64,000 nucleotides of DNA from Colletes latitarsis (lineage: Eukaryota > Arthropoda > Insecta > Hymenoptera > Colletidae), in contig NC_135144.1 in assembly GCF_051014445.1 (NCBI RefSeq), positions 1,550,001 through 1,614,000 of the forward strand, given 5' to 3'. Shown here piece after piece: positions 10,363-25,716 of this stretch. Within the stretch, counting starts at the first letter, position 1; every line of letters starts with the position of its first letter. The notes under the pieces were generated by a model. That model was not told where the DNA came from. It saw only the letters and a list, made by a program, of their open reading frames with translations, and did no database searches. Made by a program: the position numbers and the translations under genes.

Positions 10363-13229
10363 GTATGTATGTATAACAGAAAACAAAAAAACACAAAAAA
10401 TATTATTTTAATTTAACGCAACCTTAATTTAATAAATTATAATTTCTAATAATATATTTTTTCATGTAAAGCCACTATATTTCTTTCATTATTCTTTCGC
10501 GTCATTACTTTAAGGTAATTTAGGTTTTAAATATGTTAAGCAAAAATCATGTTATCCAGTGCTGTACAAAGGTTTTCGCAATTTTCTTATCGTGTTAGAG
10601 CGAAAGCGTGTTATAGGGGATATGATGCCGTGTTGCAGGGGACAAGCATCCCTGTATAGGGAAATTCTCTTTTACAAATGTCGACGGAATCCCGACGTAA
10701 CACCTGTATTCACGAGTTGTTATTAATGAAGTTGAAGGTAGACGATCATCCAAGATTCACACGTAACCAGTCTTCCGAATTCAAGGACACTTCAATTTGG
10801 CGACAAGCATGGGATGCTGCTCACGAAATACACGAAACTTTCGTCGTGAGAGTAGCAGGTGAAATTTACTTACATAACCTAAATCGAGCACGTACTCTAC
10901 CTCACTTACGGGCACGAACGTAAGGCGATTTATACAGTCGATATCGCCGATTTTTACAAAAGGTAAGTTTTAACATTTAAGTAAACAAAGCCTCTGTAAG
11001 TTTTATTTTCCATACTTCAAAAGTAAAAATAAATACATGAAAAAAGAAAAAAACGTTCTTGACAAGTCCTATAAAATACTTGAGTTCAGTTTGTTCATAA
11101 TTCATCGGTAAAAGAATCTAACTCTATGTTATCCGATACACAAGATATAAAGTCAGTTTCTCCTTTCATTATTAGATGCGTTGACTTTAATTTTATAAAT
11201 TATGATGATAAGTATGATGATTTTACAGAAAGAGTTTATTTTTAATATTAAAGATTTCCTATATAAAGACAAGAAGGATATTTTTACCAATATCTATCTA
11301 TCTATCTTAATATTCTTCCCACTTGGCCCACTTACTTTAACGAGTCTGAGTAAATCATCAGTACTATCTCTATTTTTATTAATAAAAATAATAGTTGGAT
11401 AACATAGAACTTAATATTATTAGTCACACCACTAGTAAAATGAATCTGCGATTCCATATCCAAAGATATAGTATAAGCTAGAAAATTCAGATTATTCAAG
11501 TTACTTCTATCACTGGTCAAATTTTTTATGAAATTCTATGCTAATTCATGCTCTTTAAAATATAATTATAATCTACTGGGACTTTTAGTTAACTTATGTT
11601 TTAATAAATCAATAATCAAAGTATCTATAATTAATATTAAAATCAAATAAGAGTAGTCGAAATAGTATTAATATTATCTTTTGTTAATACTATCAGTCTC
11701 TGATATTTAAATTTTATTAAATATTTTAAATCTGTTATCACCTTGTTCAAATAATTTATTACTAGCTTTGATAATATATTTTGGGATGGATGTTTTAAGA
11801 ATGGAATAAAAGGAATTCAGTTGTGAATTTTTATGAGGAATAAAGGGATATTATTATACTATCAACATGTATATCGTTCTTTAACTTGCCCATTTAGATA
11901 TTTATATACTTGTATAAATATAAACCCACACTAAAATCATGTAAATATCTAAATCATTTTTAAATCTATGATTTGGAAAATTTTAGGGACTTGGAACTTA
12001 ATTCATCTTTTATCTTACAGTTTTATCACACTTTAGAAGATAAAAATCATAATTAAACTTACATATACATAAATAATAATTTAATTTATTTTGCATAAAA
12101 ACAGTCCTCTTCGTGCCTTTATATTTTCATTTTCTATGACCAAAAATTCGAAATTCGTTTCATTTTTACAAAAAAAGTGATTGGGATGTCCCAATCGGTA
12201 AGTATCATTTGTCGATTATCTTAAATATCTTATTATATTTTTTATATACTAAATTTTCAAACCTCTTTACCTTGATATCTTCTTTTTCATGTAATTTGAA
12301 TACTTTTCTAAAGTAATCTTTTGTAAAATGTTCTGTTAATCTAAATTATCTAATAAATCTATATCAGAATTAGTTAATTCTGTTATAAGATAAGTGAAAT
12401 CAATGAAGACGAAGTTGCCAATATCAATTAAGTCAACTACTTTTGGTAATACATTTGGTTAAACATTCTTTCTTATTTTTTATCTCTGAATTTCGAGATT
12501 ACACAGATTAAAAAAATTTGTCTCTCTTTATTATTGTATCTATTTTTTCAGAGGGTAAATAGGTTCGTCATCCCTTTCTTCATTTGGCTTATCTTCATTT
12601 TCTTTCTTTCTTTCTTTCTTTATTTGAAATTTGAAAAGTCTATTATTAACTTTTATTAACTTAACCCAGACCTAACCAGACCACAATTCATCTTTCATAT
12701 ATTACTTCTAAATTCTTTCTTATTAATACTTTTCTGTATTAAAAAGTAAGTAGTCTTTCATGTGATGCTTATTCAACATTCTTACTACAGCTTGGTGTTG
12801 TTGTTGTTAATTGTTGTTTCTTTTTTTTACCAAGAATAAAGTTATTTAAGAAGTTTATGCAGAAAATTTCACGTGAAAAATTTATTTTCTTAGAAAAGTA
12901 CAACGTAGAACTATGATATGATATATGTTGTTTGTTTATAAAATCATCAATAACTACGTATAAATATGGAATTATATGGATTATATGGAAATATGGAATT
13001 ATTCTATATTCTAACATTTAAACGACATTATACATACAATAATTGTATTAACCATATATCCAAGCTAACCAGTTTAGCCAGCATATGGACTTCTTTAACA
13101 GTTCTCCGTATTCCTTCAAATAGCATGTCATTAGTGTTGTACGCACTGCATCTCATATTATACGCAATTAATGTGACTTTTATACATATTATGCAACTGT
13201 ATTATATCAACAAAGGGTGTACAAACCCG

Positions 13230-13260
<31 letters not shown>

Positions 13261-13595
13261 AGAAGTATTAAAAAAAGGGTAACGTGGAACTTGAAATGAT
13301 TTTTTAGTTATTTTCTTTGGATATTAAAGTAGATTTCATTGGATGTAAGAGTAGATGTAATTGGACAGTTAAGTATTTTTTATTATACTGTTAAAGCAAT
13401 GTGTTTTAAGGGGAGGAGGTTTAAACACCTCGCCTAACCTAACCTCGTCCGGATCTCGAGGGAAGGAACGCTGGGCAAATGGAAAATAATCGGTGCAAGT
13501 TGAATTTATTTTCGCTTAGTCGCCTTATACGATTAAGCCGTTTATTTCTTAAATTTTACTCTTAATTACAATAGATAGAAGAAAATAATTTTCTA

Positions 13596-14207
13596 ATTTG
13601 TTGATGGAGACTTCGTTAAAAAGTAATTATTAACGTTTAAAGTTCCGTCGGTAAAATGCGCAAGATTTCGGGGGTATGTCTATTCCACTAAAAATGATTG
13701 TAATTGACCCCCGCAACCGCAAATAATTTTTCCAAAACGATTTGAATTGAATTTTTTTTTCCGTCGAACAACCGTTTTCACACCTTCTCGAATTTTTTTC
13801 TAGAAAGTGGGTAGGATTTCTGTGGTATGTCTATTCACCAAAAATGATTCTAATTGACCCCCACAGCTAACAATATTTTTTTCAGAACGATTTGAAATAT
13901 TTTAATTTCGTCGAAAAATTTCACACCTTCTCGAATTTTTTTCTAGAAAGTGGGTAGGATTTCGAGGGTATGTGTCATTACACAATGACCAAAAATGATT
14001 GTAATTGACCCCCGCAACCGAAAATAATTTTTCCAAAACGATTTGAATTGAATTTTTTTTTCTCTGTCACCTAATTAGATTTTCGGTAAGGAATTTTTTT
14101 CTCGAAAATGCGTAGGATCTCGGGGGTATGTGTAATGACCAAAAATTATTGTAATTTACCCTCACAACCGAAAATAATTTTTTTAGAACGATTTGAAAAA
14201 TTTTTTA
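13596..14207. repeat. Inverted ~150-bp repeat cluster, macrosatellite copy 2
   Basis: Counterpart of 5,919-6,530 in the second unit, with the same four-copy structure. Confidence 0.65.
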
Positions 14208-14675
14208 CCTCTTGTTTTATAGTTGTTCCTTCCGATCCATAGGCATAATTTATGAAAAATCTTTTAAATGTTTCATATAAATCTTGGCAAGAATTAAATT
14301 TTCTGTAAAAAAAAATTAAATAAATTTGTTCTCTGCCTTCTCTAGAAAAGAAAAAATTAAATGAGATGAAATCTTATACATTACATGCTTACTTAAATCG
14401 CATTGAAAACGAATACCACAAATGTTTCAGAATAATCTGCAAAATGGTCTCACTCGCAAAGGGTTAATTGAGAAATAAATGTTTGGTAATTGAAAACAGG
14501 TAAGCAGGTTATTAACCAGCTGTTTTTTTCGCTAAGACAAATTGAAAACTCGGTTCTAACAAGGAAAAGTTGGAATGGTACCCGGTTTTGGGTTAGGTTT
14601 TACTTTAAGATATGTATTATTAAAGTTATTACAGGTACTATTTTCAGAAATAGAACTATATTCTATTCACCACTA

Positions 14676-14756
14676 ATCAGCGTGGCCGTGAGTGATAAGG
14701 TGTTTGCCTGCAAGTTCGAGCTTCTTCTTTTGCTCTGCAGATTCGAACCCTGGTAG
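14676..14756 (+). pseudogene. tRNA-like pseudogene, macrosatellite copy 2
   Basis: Counterpart of 6,999-7,079, with the same A-box-like and B-box-like segments and the following T-run. Confidence 0.45.
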
Positions 14757-16894
14757 AACAAATCTTTTTTTTATTTTTTCAATCATATTTTCGTACAATC
14801 GTACATAACATGTGACATTATATTTTTGTATGCCCTTCGAATATTTCTTTTTTTTAAAGTTGAATTTAACCAAAATTACATTTATAACATAATATGTTAT
14901 TTTCAATGTACGAAGTACATGAATCTGGATGGTACTTTTCGTAAAAACAGTCAAAACATAAAAATTTCAAGCACCACGTGCATCTAACGAAAGTTCTGTT
15001 TTCACAGAAATTACAAAATTTTCTATTTAATGATGATGATGGAATGGAATGACCGCTTCATTTACATTGATAAAATGTGAACCTTTTTTTGGATAGTCGT
15101 ACCTCGTACTTTTTACCTTATACTTGAGGTAAAAAGGGGTATAACCGGGTAAAACAGTTTTATGACATTACCTGCCAACTCATGTTACTGTTCTGATGAA
15201 AATGAAACGCTATGTTTTGTATTCGACTATGTCCTTTTAAAATTTTTAATCCAACCCATACTTTGTATTAAACTGGTAAACGGGATCACTTTTCTTTTGT
15301 GGTTTAAACGGTTTGATGGTGCACGTTATTAATTCTGATGGATCGATACAATTATTTTTTTATGCAAAGTTAAGCCAAATCAAACATATAATACTATACG
15401 GTTTATACGGTTTTATTATACGGTTATCTAAAAACATATCGAGGAAAATCATTATTAATTAATTTCTGCAACTATTAATTCTACTACTAAGTTTTGTTTA
15501 TGTTATAAAAATAAAAACTCTCCTTATTGAAAAATCCCACAGCGTGCACGATACTGGCAAAGAGTGGATTCTCATTTTAATTTATTAATTTTCAATCTTA
15601 AACTATTGATTTTGAAAAATCGTATTAATAATATACATATGTTACGCTCACATATAAGAATAATAATAAGAAAAAAATTTCTTTTTTTTTCAATAATTAA
15701 AATATGATCAGGGGGTTTTAAAACCCATTTATTTTCGTAAAATAAATTTTACAAAATTTCTTTTTCAAACTACTTACGTACTTTGCTTATGTGCGCCTAC
15801 ATCGTCATGTGCGTCGGAAAGTAAAAATGCCTGGGCAGTCAGTCGAGAATCTCGACTCGAGATTCCAAATCGTATGCCGTTGACGGGAGGTCGGATTTCA
15901 GTTGTTAAGAGCGAGAAGGCAAATGTGAGCCTTTCTCTCTCGACTCTCACGAGGCGGTCCGAAATTACTTCGGGCAGCGTCAGTTTGCCTTTGTCGACTT
16001 TCCGAAACATTACGAGCTCACGTACGCGTGAGAGAGCACACTATGCCTTCGGTGCACTTCTGGCACCTCTGATTTCAGACACTTCCTCTAAACCAATCAA
16101 AAAACTTTTCGAACAAAAGTTACACAGAAATGACAACACTTGACAAGAAATTAGCAAAACAGTTTTTATTCAACAAAAAATCAAGGTCGTTTCAATTTTT
16201 TTTTAACAAAAATATATAATTTTTGTCTATCGATTTGTTTGTTGTATCTTTGTATTCTCTTTAAAAAAAAAGTGTAAGAGGTCTTGGGTCGAAAATTGAC
16301 TGGAATTCTTTAGAAGCTATGATTTTTGTTCCGAATTCCCATTCACGCGACACACTGTCTCCGCTCCGCCGCCCCCGGAGGAGGATTAAACTTCATTAAA
16401 TAAACGAAATACAGTTTGAAACCCTCCTATAACACGGTAGATCGGTTCCTATAAAATGCCGTGTTGTCTGAAACCGTGTTATATGAGACCTAACCCAGAG
16501 CCAGTTCACTCGAAAAGGGAGGGGAGTTTATGGTCCGAAAACTTATTAAAAACGAATATTTTTTTTTAATTCAATGACAGAATTTACCACACAGTATTTG
16601 TTTAAATAAGTAATATATTTAACATAACAGGAAATAATTAAATAAATATGAATGAGCGCAAGCAGGCTGTTGCAGCTCGTAATGCAAATCAAAACGTAAC
16701 ACACGAGAAACGTCGCGAGAAGGCGTCCCCAAGACGAAAGAAACAAAACCGTCAACGATGTGAATGACGCGCATCTCAACGACCTATTTTATATCAAACA
16801 CATATAGATCGCTTTCTCACATTCTACATAAGCAATTTAATTTTTCTATGTATACAGGGTGTTCGACCACCCCTGGGAAAAATTTTAATGGGAG

Positions 16895-18039
16895 ATTCTA
16901 GAGGCCCAAATAAGACGAAAATCAAGAATATCAATTTGTTGATGGAGGCTTCGTTAAAAAGTTAAATTAAATTAAATTAAATTAAAAAATTTCAAATCGT
17001 TTTGGAAAAATTATTTTCGGTTACGGGGGTCAATTACAATCATTTTTTATGAATACACATATCCCCGACAATCCTACCCTCCTTCGAGAAAAAAATTCGG
17101 GTAGGTGGTGAAATTTCTCGGCGAAAAAAAAAATTTTTGAAATCGTTCTAAAAAAATTATTTCCGATTGCAAGGGTCGATTATAATCATTTTTTATGAAT
17201 AGATATACCCCGGAAATCCTACCCAGTTTGGAGAAAAAAATTCGAGAAGGTGTGAAATTTTTCAACAAAATTAAAAAATTTTAAATCGTTCTAAAAAAAT
17301 TATTTCTGATTGCAGGGACCAATTATAATAATTTTTGGTCGATAGACATACCCTCGAAATCGTAACCATTTTCGAGAAAAAAATTCCTTACCGAAAATAT
17401 AATTTCAGACGAAAAATGCTTCCCGTAAATTTTATGTTTGAATCTTTAAAACACCATAACTTCTGAACGGATTGGACGATTTTAATGTTAAAAAAGCCAA
17501 ACGCCGCGTATTTTAGTGTAGAATATGTAACAATTATAAAAATATTGGAAAGGTTGTTCCTTGGCCCCGTAATGTTAGAAAACCCCCATAAAAATGGTCC
17601 AATTTTCAACTTATATAGCCATAACTCCTATAATAGTGAATATATTTCAATGAAACTTTTTTCTCAAGTAGAGCCCATAGGTACCTACAAAAAAGTATTA
17701 AACAACTTTTCTGTAGGACGTCAAGCGAAATTATTAAAAATCAAAAACGAATTTTTAAGAAAAATCAACAGGGGATAGGTAGGTAGGTAGGTAGGTAGGT
17801 AGGTAGGTGCCTAAATTTTTCGGCGAAATTGAAAAGTTTCAAATCGTTCTGGAAAAATTATTTTCGGTTGCGGAGGTAAATTATAATCATTTTCGGTGAA
17901 TAGACATACTCCCGAAATCTTACCCACTTTCGAGAAAAAATTCAGTATTGGCGGAACTTTAAACGTTAATAACTTTTTAACGAAGCCACCATCAACAAAT
18001 TGGTATTCTTGATTTTCGTCTTATTTTGGCCTCTAGAAT
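16895..18039. mobile_element. Terminal-inverted-repeat element, macrosatellite copy 3
   Basis: Counterpart of the element at 1,541-2,685 carried in the third unit, with the same inverted ends and internal repeats. Confidence 0.6.
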
Positions 18040-20906
18040 GTATGTATGTATAACAGAAAACAAAAAAACACAAAAAATATTATTTTAATTTAACGCAACC
18101 TTAATTTAATAAATTATAATTTCTAATAATATATTTTTTCATGTAAAGCCACTATATTTCTTTCATTATTCTTTCGCGTCATTACTTTAAGGTAATTTAG
18201 GTTTTAAATATGTTAAGCAAAAATCATGTTATCCAGTGCTGTACAAAGGTTTTCGCAATTTTCTTATCGTGTTAGAGCGAAAGCGTGTTATAGGGGATAT
18301 GATGCCGTGTTGCAGGGGACAAGCATCCCTGTATAGGGAAATTCTCTTTTACAAATGTCGACGGAATCCCGACGTAACACCTGTATTCACGAGTTGTTAT
18401 TAATGAAGTTGAAGGTAGACGATCATCCAAGATTCACACGTAACCAGTCTTCCGAATTCAAGGACACTTCAATTTGGCGACAAGCATGGGATGCTGCTCA
18501 CGAAATACACGAAACTTTCGTCGTGAGAGTAGCAGGTGAAATTTACTTACATAACCTAAATCGAGCACGTACTCTACCTCACTTACGGGCACGAACGTAA
18601 GGCGATTTATACAGTCGATATCGCCGATTTTTACAAAAGGTAAGTTTTAACATTTAAGTAAACAAAGCCTCTGTAAGTTTTATTTTCCATACTTCAAAAG
18701 TAAAAATAAATACATGAAAAAAGAAAAAAACGTTCTTGACAAGTCCTATAAAATACTTGAGTTCAGTTTGTTCATAATTCATCGGTAAAAGAATCTAACT
18801 CTATGTTATCCGATACACAAGATATAAAGTCAGTTTCTCCTTTCATTATTAGATGCGTTGACTTTAATTTTATAAATTATGATGATAAGTATGATGATTT
18901 TACAGAAAGAGTTTATTTTTAATATTAAAGATTTCCTATATAAAGACAAGAAGGATATTTTTACCAATATCTATCTATCTATCTTAATATTCTTCCCACT
19001 TGGCCCACTTACTTTAACGAGTCTGAGTAAATCATCAGTACTATCTCTATTTTTATTAATAAAAATAATAGTTGGATAACATAGAACTTAATATTATTAG
19101 TCACACCACTAGTAAAATGAATCTGCGATTCCATATCCAAAGATATAGTATAAGCTAGAAAATTCAGATTATTCAAGTTACTTCTATCACTGGTCAAATT
19201 TTTTATGAAATTCTATGCTAATTCATGCTCTTTAAAATATAATTATAATCTACTGGGACTTTTAGTTAACTTATGTTTTAATAAATCAATAATCAAAGTA
19301 TCTATAATTAATATTAAAATCAAATAAGAGTAGTCGAAATAGTATTAATATTATCTTTTGTTAATACTATCAGTCTCTGATATTTAAATTTTATTAAATA
19401 TTTTAAATCTGTTATCACCTTGTTCAAATAATTTATTACTAGCTTTGATAATATATTTTGGGATGGATGTTTTAAGAATGGAATAAAAGGAATTCAGTTG
19501 TGAATTTTTATGAGGAATAAAGGGATATTATTATACTATCAACATGTATATCGTTCTTTAACTTGCCCATTTAGATATTTATATACTTGTATAAATATAA
19601 ACCCACACTAAAATCATGTAAATATCTAAATCATTTTTAAATCTATGATTTGGAAAATTTTAGGGACTTGGAACTTAATTCATCTTTTATCTTACAGTTT
19701 TATCACACTTTAGAAGATAAAAATCATAATTAAACTTACATATACATAAATAATAATTTAATTTATTTTGCATAAAAACAGTCCTCTTCGTGCCTTTATA
19801 TTTTCATTTTCTATGACCAAAAATTCGAAATTCGTTTCATTTTTACAAAAAAAGTGATTGGGATGTCCCAATCGGTAAGTATCATTTGTCGATTATCTTA
19901 AATATCTTATTATATTTTTTATATACTAAATTTTCAAACCTCTTTACCTTGATATCTTCTTTTTCATGTAATTTGAATACTTTTCTAAAGTAATCTTTTG
20001 TAAAATGTTCTGTTAATCTAAATTATCTAATAAATCTATATCAGAATTAGTTAATTCTGTTATAAGATAAGTGAAATCAATGAAGACGAAGTTGCCAATA
20101 TCAATTAAGTCAACTACTTTTGGTAATACATTTGGTTAAACATTCTTTCTTATTTTTTATCTCTGAATTTCGAGATTACACAGATTAAAAAAATTTGTCT
20201 CTCTTTATTATTGTATCTATTTTTTCAGAGGGTAAATAGGTTCGTCATCCCTTTCTTCATTTGGCTTATCTTCATTTTCTTTCTTTCTTTCTTTCTTTAT
20301 TTGAAATTTGAAAAGTCTATTATTAACTTTTATTAACTTAACCCAGACCTAACCAGACCACAATTCATCTTTCATATATTACTTCTAAATTCTTTCTTAT
20401 TAATACTTTTCTGTATTAAAAAGTAAGTAGTCTTTCATGTGATGCTTATTCAACATTCTTACTACAGCTTGGTGTTGTTGTTGTTAATTGTTGTTTCTTT
20501 TTTTTACCAAGAATAAAGTTATTTAAGAAGTTTATGCAGAAAATTTCACGTGAAAAATTTATTTTCTTAGAAAAGTACAACGTAGAACTATGATATGATA
20601 TATGTTGTTTGTTTATAAAATCATCAATAACTACGTATAAATATGGAATTATATGGATTATATGGAAATATGGAATTATTCTATATTCTAACATTTAAAC
20701 GACATTATACATACAATAATTGTATTAACCATATATCCAAGCTAACCAGTTTAGCCAGCATATGGACTTCTTTAACAGTTCTCCGTATTCCTTCAAATAG
20801 CATGTCATTAGTGTTGTACGCACTGCATCTCATATTATACGCAATTAATGTGACTTTTATACATATTATGCAACTGTATTATATCAACAAAGGGTGTACA
20901 AACCCG

Positions 20907-20937
<31 letters not shown>

Positions 20938-21272
20938 AGAAGTATTAAAAAAAGGGTAACGTGGAACTTGAAATGATTTTTTAGTTATTTTCTTTGGATA
21001 TTAAAGTAGATTTCATTGGATGTAAGAGTAGATGTAATTGGACAGTTAAGTATTTTTTATTATACTGTTAAAGCAATGTGTTTTAAGGGGAGGAGGTTTA
21101 AACACCTCGCCTAACCTAACCTCGTCCGGATCTCGAGGGAAGGAACGCTGGGCAAATGGAAAATAATCGGTGCAAGTTGAATTTATTTTCGCTTAGTCGC
21201 CTTATACGATTAAGCCGTTTATTTCTTAAATTTTACTCTTAATTACAATAGATAGAAGAAAATAATTTTCTA

Positions 21273-21884
21273 ATTTGTTGATGGAGACTTCGTTAAAAAG
21301 TAATTATTAACGTTTAAAGTTCCGTCGGTAAAATGCGCAAGATTTCGGGGGTATGTCTATTCCACTAAAAATGATTGTAATTGACCCCCGCAACCGCAAA
21401 TAATTTTTCCAAAACGATTTGAATTGAATTTTTTTTTCCGTCGAACAACCGTTTTCACACCTTCTCGAATTTTTTTCTAGAAAGTGGGTAGGATTTCTGT
21501 GGTATGTCTATTCACCAAAAATGATTCTAATTGACCCCCACAGCTAACAATATTTTTTTCAGAACGATTTGAAATATTTTAATTTCGTCGAAAAATTTCA
21601 CACCTTCTCGAATTTTTTTCTAGAAAGTGGGTAGGATTTCGAGGGTATGTGTCATTACACAATGACCAAAAATGATTGTAATTGACCCCCGCAACCGAAA
21701 ATAATTTTTCCAAAACGATTTGAATTGAATTTTTTTTTCTCTGTCACCTAATTAGATTTTCGGTAAGGAATTTTTTTCTCGAAAATGCGTAGGATCTCGG
21801 GGGTATGTGTAATGACCAAAAATTATTGTAATTTACCCTCACAACCGAAAATAATTTTTTTAGAACGATTTGAAAAATTTTTTA
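21273..21884. repeat. Inverted ~150-bp repeat cluster, macrosatellite copy 3
   Basis: Counterpart of 5,919-6,530 in the third unit. The fourth unit is interrupted before this point. Confidence 0.65.
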
Positions 21885-22352
21885 CCTCTTGTTTTATAGT
21901 TGTTCCTTCCGATCCATAGGCATAATTTATGAAAAATCTTTTAAATGTTTCATATAAATCTTGGCAAGAATTAAATTTTCTGTAAAAAAAAATTAAATAA
22001 ATTTGTTCTCTGCCTTCTCTAGAAAAGAAAAAATTAAATGAGATGAAATCTTATACATTACATGCTTACTTAAATCGCATTGAAAACGAATACCACAAAT
22101 GTTTCAGAATAATCTGCAAAATGGTCTCACTCGCAAAGGGTTAATTGAGAAATAAATGTTTGGTAATTGAAAACAGGTAAGCAGGTTATTAACCAGCTGT
22201 TTTTTTCGCTAAGACAAATTGAAAACTCGGTTCTAACAAGGAAAAGTTGGAATGGTACCCGGTTTTGGGTTAGGTTTTACTTTAAGATATGTATTATTAA
22301 AGTTATTACAGGTACTATTTTCAGAAATAGAACTATATTCTATTCACCACTA

Positions 22353-22433
22353 ATCAGCGTGGCCGTGAGTGATAAGGTGTTTGCCTGCAAGTTCGAGCTT
22401 CTTCTTTTGCTCTGCAGATTCGAACCCTGGTAG
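22353..22433 (+). pseudogene. tRNA-like pseudogene, macrosatellite copy 3
   Basis: Counterpart of 6,999-7,079. It is the last in the window because the fourth unit is cut earlier in the repeat. Confidence 0.45.
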
Positions 22434-24571
22434 AACAAATCTTTTTTTTATTTTTTCAATCATATTTTCGTACAATCGTACATAACATGTGACATTATAT
22501 TTTTGTATGCCCTTCGAATATTTCTTTTTTTTAAAGTTGAATTTAACCAAAATTACATTTATAACATAATATGTTATTTTCAATGTACGAAGTACATGAA
22601 TCTGGATGGTACTTTTCGTAAAAACAGTCAAAACATAAAAATTTCAAGCACCACGTGCATCTAACGAAAGTTCTGTTTTCACAGAAATTACAAAATTTTC
22701 TATTTAATGATGATGATGGAATGGAATGACCGCTTCATTTACATTGATAAAATGTGAACCTTTTTTTGGATAGTCGTACCTCGTACTTTTTACCTTATAC
22801 TTGAGGTAAAAAGGGGTATAACCGGGTAAAACAGTTTTATGACATTACCTGCCAACTCATGTTACTGTTCTGATGAAAATGAAACGCTATGTTTTGTATT
22901 CGACTATGTCCTTTTAAAATTTTTAATCCAACCCATACTTTGTATTAAACTGGTAAACGGGATCACTTTTCTTTTGTGGTTTAAACGGTTTGATGGTGCA
23001 CGTTATTAATTCTGATGGATCGATACAATTATTTTTTTATGCAAAGTTAAGCCAAATCAAACATATAATACTATACGGTTTATACGGTTTTATTATACGG
23101 TTATCTAAAAACATATCGAGGAAAATCATTATTAATTAATTTCTGCAACTATTAATTCTACTACTAAGTTTTGTTTATGTTATAAAAATAAAAACTCTCC
23201 TTATTGAAAAATCCCACAGCGTGCACGATACTGGCAAAGAGTGGATTCTCATTTTAATTTATTAATTTTCAATCTTAAACTATTGATTTTGAAAAATCGT
23301 ATTAATAATATACATATGTTACGCTCACATATAAGAATAATAATAAGAAAAAAATTTCTTTTTTTTTCAATAATTAAAATATGATCAGGGGGTTTTAAAA
23401 CCCATTTATTTTCGTAAAATAAATTTTACAAAATTTCTTTTTCAAACTACTTACGTACTTTGCTTATGTGCGCCTACATCGTCATGTGCGTCGGAAAGTA
23501 AAAATGCCTGGGCAGTCAGTCGAGAATCTCGACTCGAGATTCCAAATCGTATGCCGTTGACGGGAGGTCGGATTTCAGTTGTTAAGAGCGAGAAGGCAAA
23601 TGTGAGCCTTTCTCTCTCGACTCTCACGAGGCGGTCCGAAATTACTTCGGGCAGCGTCAGTTTGCCTTTGTCGACTTTCCGAAACATTACGAGCTCACGT
23701 ACGCGTGAGAGAGCACACTATGCCTTCGGTGCACTTCTGGCACCTCTGATTTCAGACACTTCCTCTAAACCAATCAAAAAACTTTTCGAACAAAAGTTAC
23801 ACAGAAATGACAACACTTGACAAGAAATTAGCAAAACAGTTTTTATTCAACAAAAAATCAAGGTCGTTTCAATTTTTTTTTAACAAAAATATATAATTTT
23901 TGTCTATCGATTTGTTTGTTGTATCTTTGTATTCTCTTTAAAAAAAAAGTGTAAGAGGTCTTGGGTCGAAAATTGACTGGAATTCTTTAGAAGCTATGAT
24001 TTTTGTTCCGAATTCCCATTCACGCGACACACTGTCTCCGCTCCGCCGCCCCCGGAGGAGGATTAAACTTCATTAAATAAACGAAATACAGTTTGAAACC
24101 CTCCTATAACACGGTAGATCGGTTCCTATAAAATGCCGTGTTGTCTGAAACCGTGTTATATGAGACCTAACCCAGAGCCAGTTCACTCGAAAAGGGAGGG
24201 GAGTTTATGGTCCGAAAACTTATTAAAAACGAATATTTTTTTTTAATTCAATGACAGAATTTACCACACAGTATTTGTTTAAATAAGTAATATATTTAAC
24301 ATAACAGGAAATAATTAAATAAATATGAATGAGCGCAAGCAGGCTGTTGCAGCTCGTAATGCAAATCAAAACGTAACACACGAGAAACGTCGCGAGAAGG
24401 CGTCCCCAAGACGAAAGAAACAAAACCGTCAACGATGTGAATGACGCGCATCTCAACGACCTATTTTATATCAAACACATATAGATCGCTTTCTCACATT
24501 CTACATAAGCAATTTAATTTTTCTATGTATACAGGGTGTTCGACCACCCCTGGGAAAAATTTTAATGGGAG

Positions 24572-25716
24572 ATTCTAGAGGCCCAAATAAGACGAAAATC
24601 AAGAATATCAATTTGTTGATGGAGGCTTCGTTAAAAAGTTAAATTAAATTAAATTAAATTAAAAAATTTCAAATCGTTTTGGAAAAATTATTTTCGGTTA
24701 CGGGGGTCAATTACAATCATTTTTTATGAATACACATATCCCCGACAATCCTACCCTCCTTCGAGAAAAAAATTCGGGTAGGTGGTGAAATTTCTCGGCG
24801 AAAAAAAAAATTTTTGAAATCGTTCTAAAAAAATTATTTCCGATTGCAAGGGTCGATTATAATCATTTTTTATGAATAGATATACCCCGGAAATCCTACC
24901 CAGTTTGGAGAAAAAAATTCGAGAAGGTGTGAAATTTTTCAACAAAATTAAAAAATTTTAAATCGTTCTAAAAAAATTATTTCTGATTGCAGGGACCAAT
25001 TATAATAATTTTTGGTCGATAGACATACCCTCGAAATCGTAACCATTTTCGAGAAAAAAATTCCTTACCGAAAATATAATTTCAGACGAAAAATGCTTCC
25101 CGTAAATTTTATGTTTGAATCTTTAAAACACCATAACTTCTGAACGGATTGGACGATTTTAATGTTAAAAAAGCCAAACGCCGCGTATTTTAGTGTAGAA
25201 TATGTAACAATTATAAAAATATTGGAAAGGTTGTTCCTTGGCCCCGTAATGTTAGAAAACCCCCATAAAAATGGTCCAATTTTCAACTTATATAGCCATA
25301 ACTCCTATAATAGTGAATATATTTCAATGAAACTTTTTTCTCAAGTAGAGCCCATAGGTACCTACAAAAAAGTATTAAACAACTTTTCTGTAGGACGTCA
25401 AGCGAAATTATTAAAAATCAAAAACGAATTTTTAAGAAAAATCAACAGGGGATAGGTAGGTAGGTAGGTAGGTAGGTAGGTAGGTGCCTAAATTTTTCGG
25501 CGAAATTGAAAAGTTTCAAATCGTTCTGGAAAAATTATTTTCGGTTGCGGAGGTAAATTATAATCATTTTCGGTGAATAGACATACTCCCGAAATCTTAC
25601 CCACTTTCGAGAAAAAATTCAGTATTGGCGGAACTTTAAACGTTAATAACTTTTTAACGAAGCCACCATCAACAAATTGGTATTCTTGATTTTCGTCTTA
25701 TTTTGGCCTCTAGAAT
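24572..25716. mobile_element. Terminal-inverted-repeat element, macrosatellite copy 4
   Basis: Counterpart of the element at 1,541-2,685 in the partial fourth unit; complete here because it lies upstream of the LINE insertion. Confidence 0.6.

Larger units (their letters stand above)
7678..15354. repeat. Macrosatellite unit, copy 2
   Basis: Second full unit. Every internal feature of copy 1 recurs at +7,677 with no length change that I could find, including the mononucleotide and tetranucleotide runs that normally vary first. This implies very recent amplification, strong homogenisation, or an assembly that propagated one consensus. Confidence 0.97.
15355..23031. repeat. Macrosatellite unit, copy 3
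   Basis: Third full unit, at +15,354 relative to copy 1. Same internal order of features, and the last copy in this window with a complete tRNA-like segment and a complete inverted repeat cluster. Confidence 0.97.

Noticed and set aside
1..23031. Macrosatellite as rDNA, 5S, histone or U-snRNA cluster
   Set aside because: No rRNA, histone or snRNA sequence was recognised in either strand of the unit.
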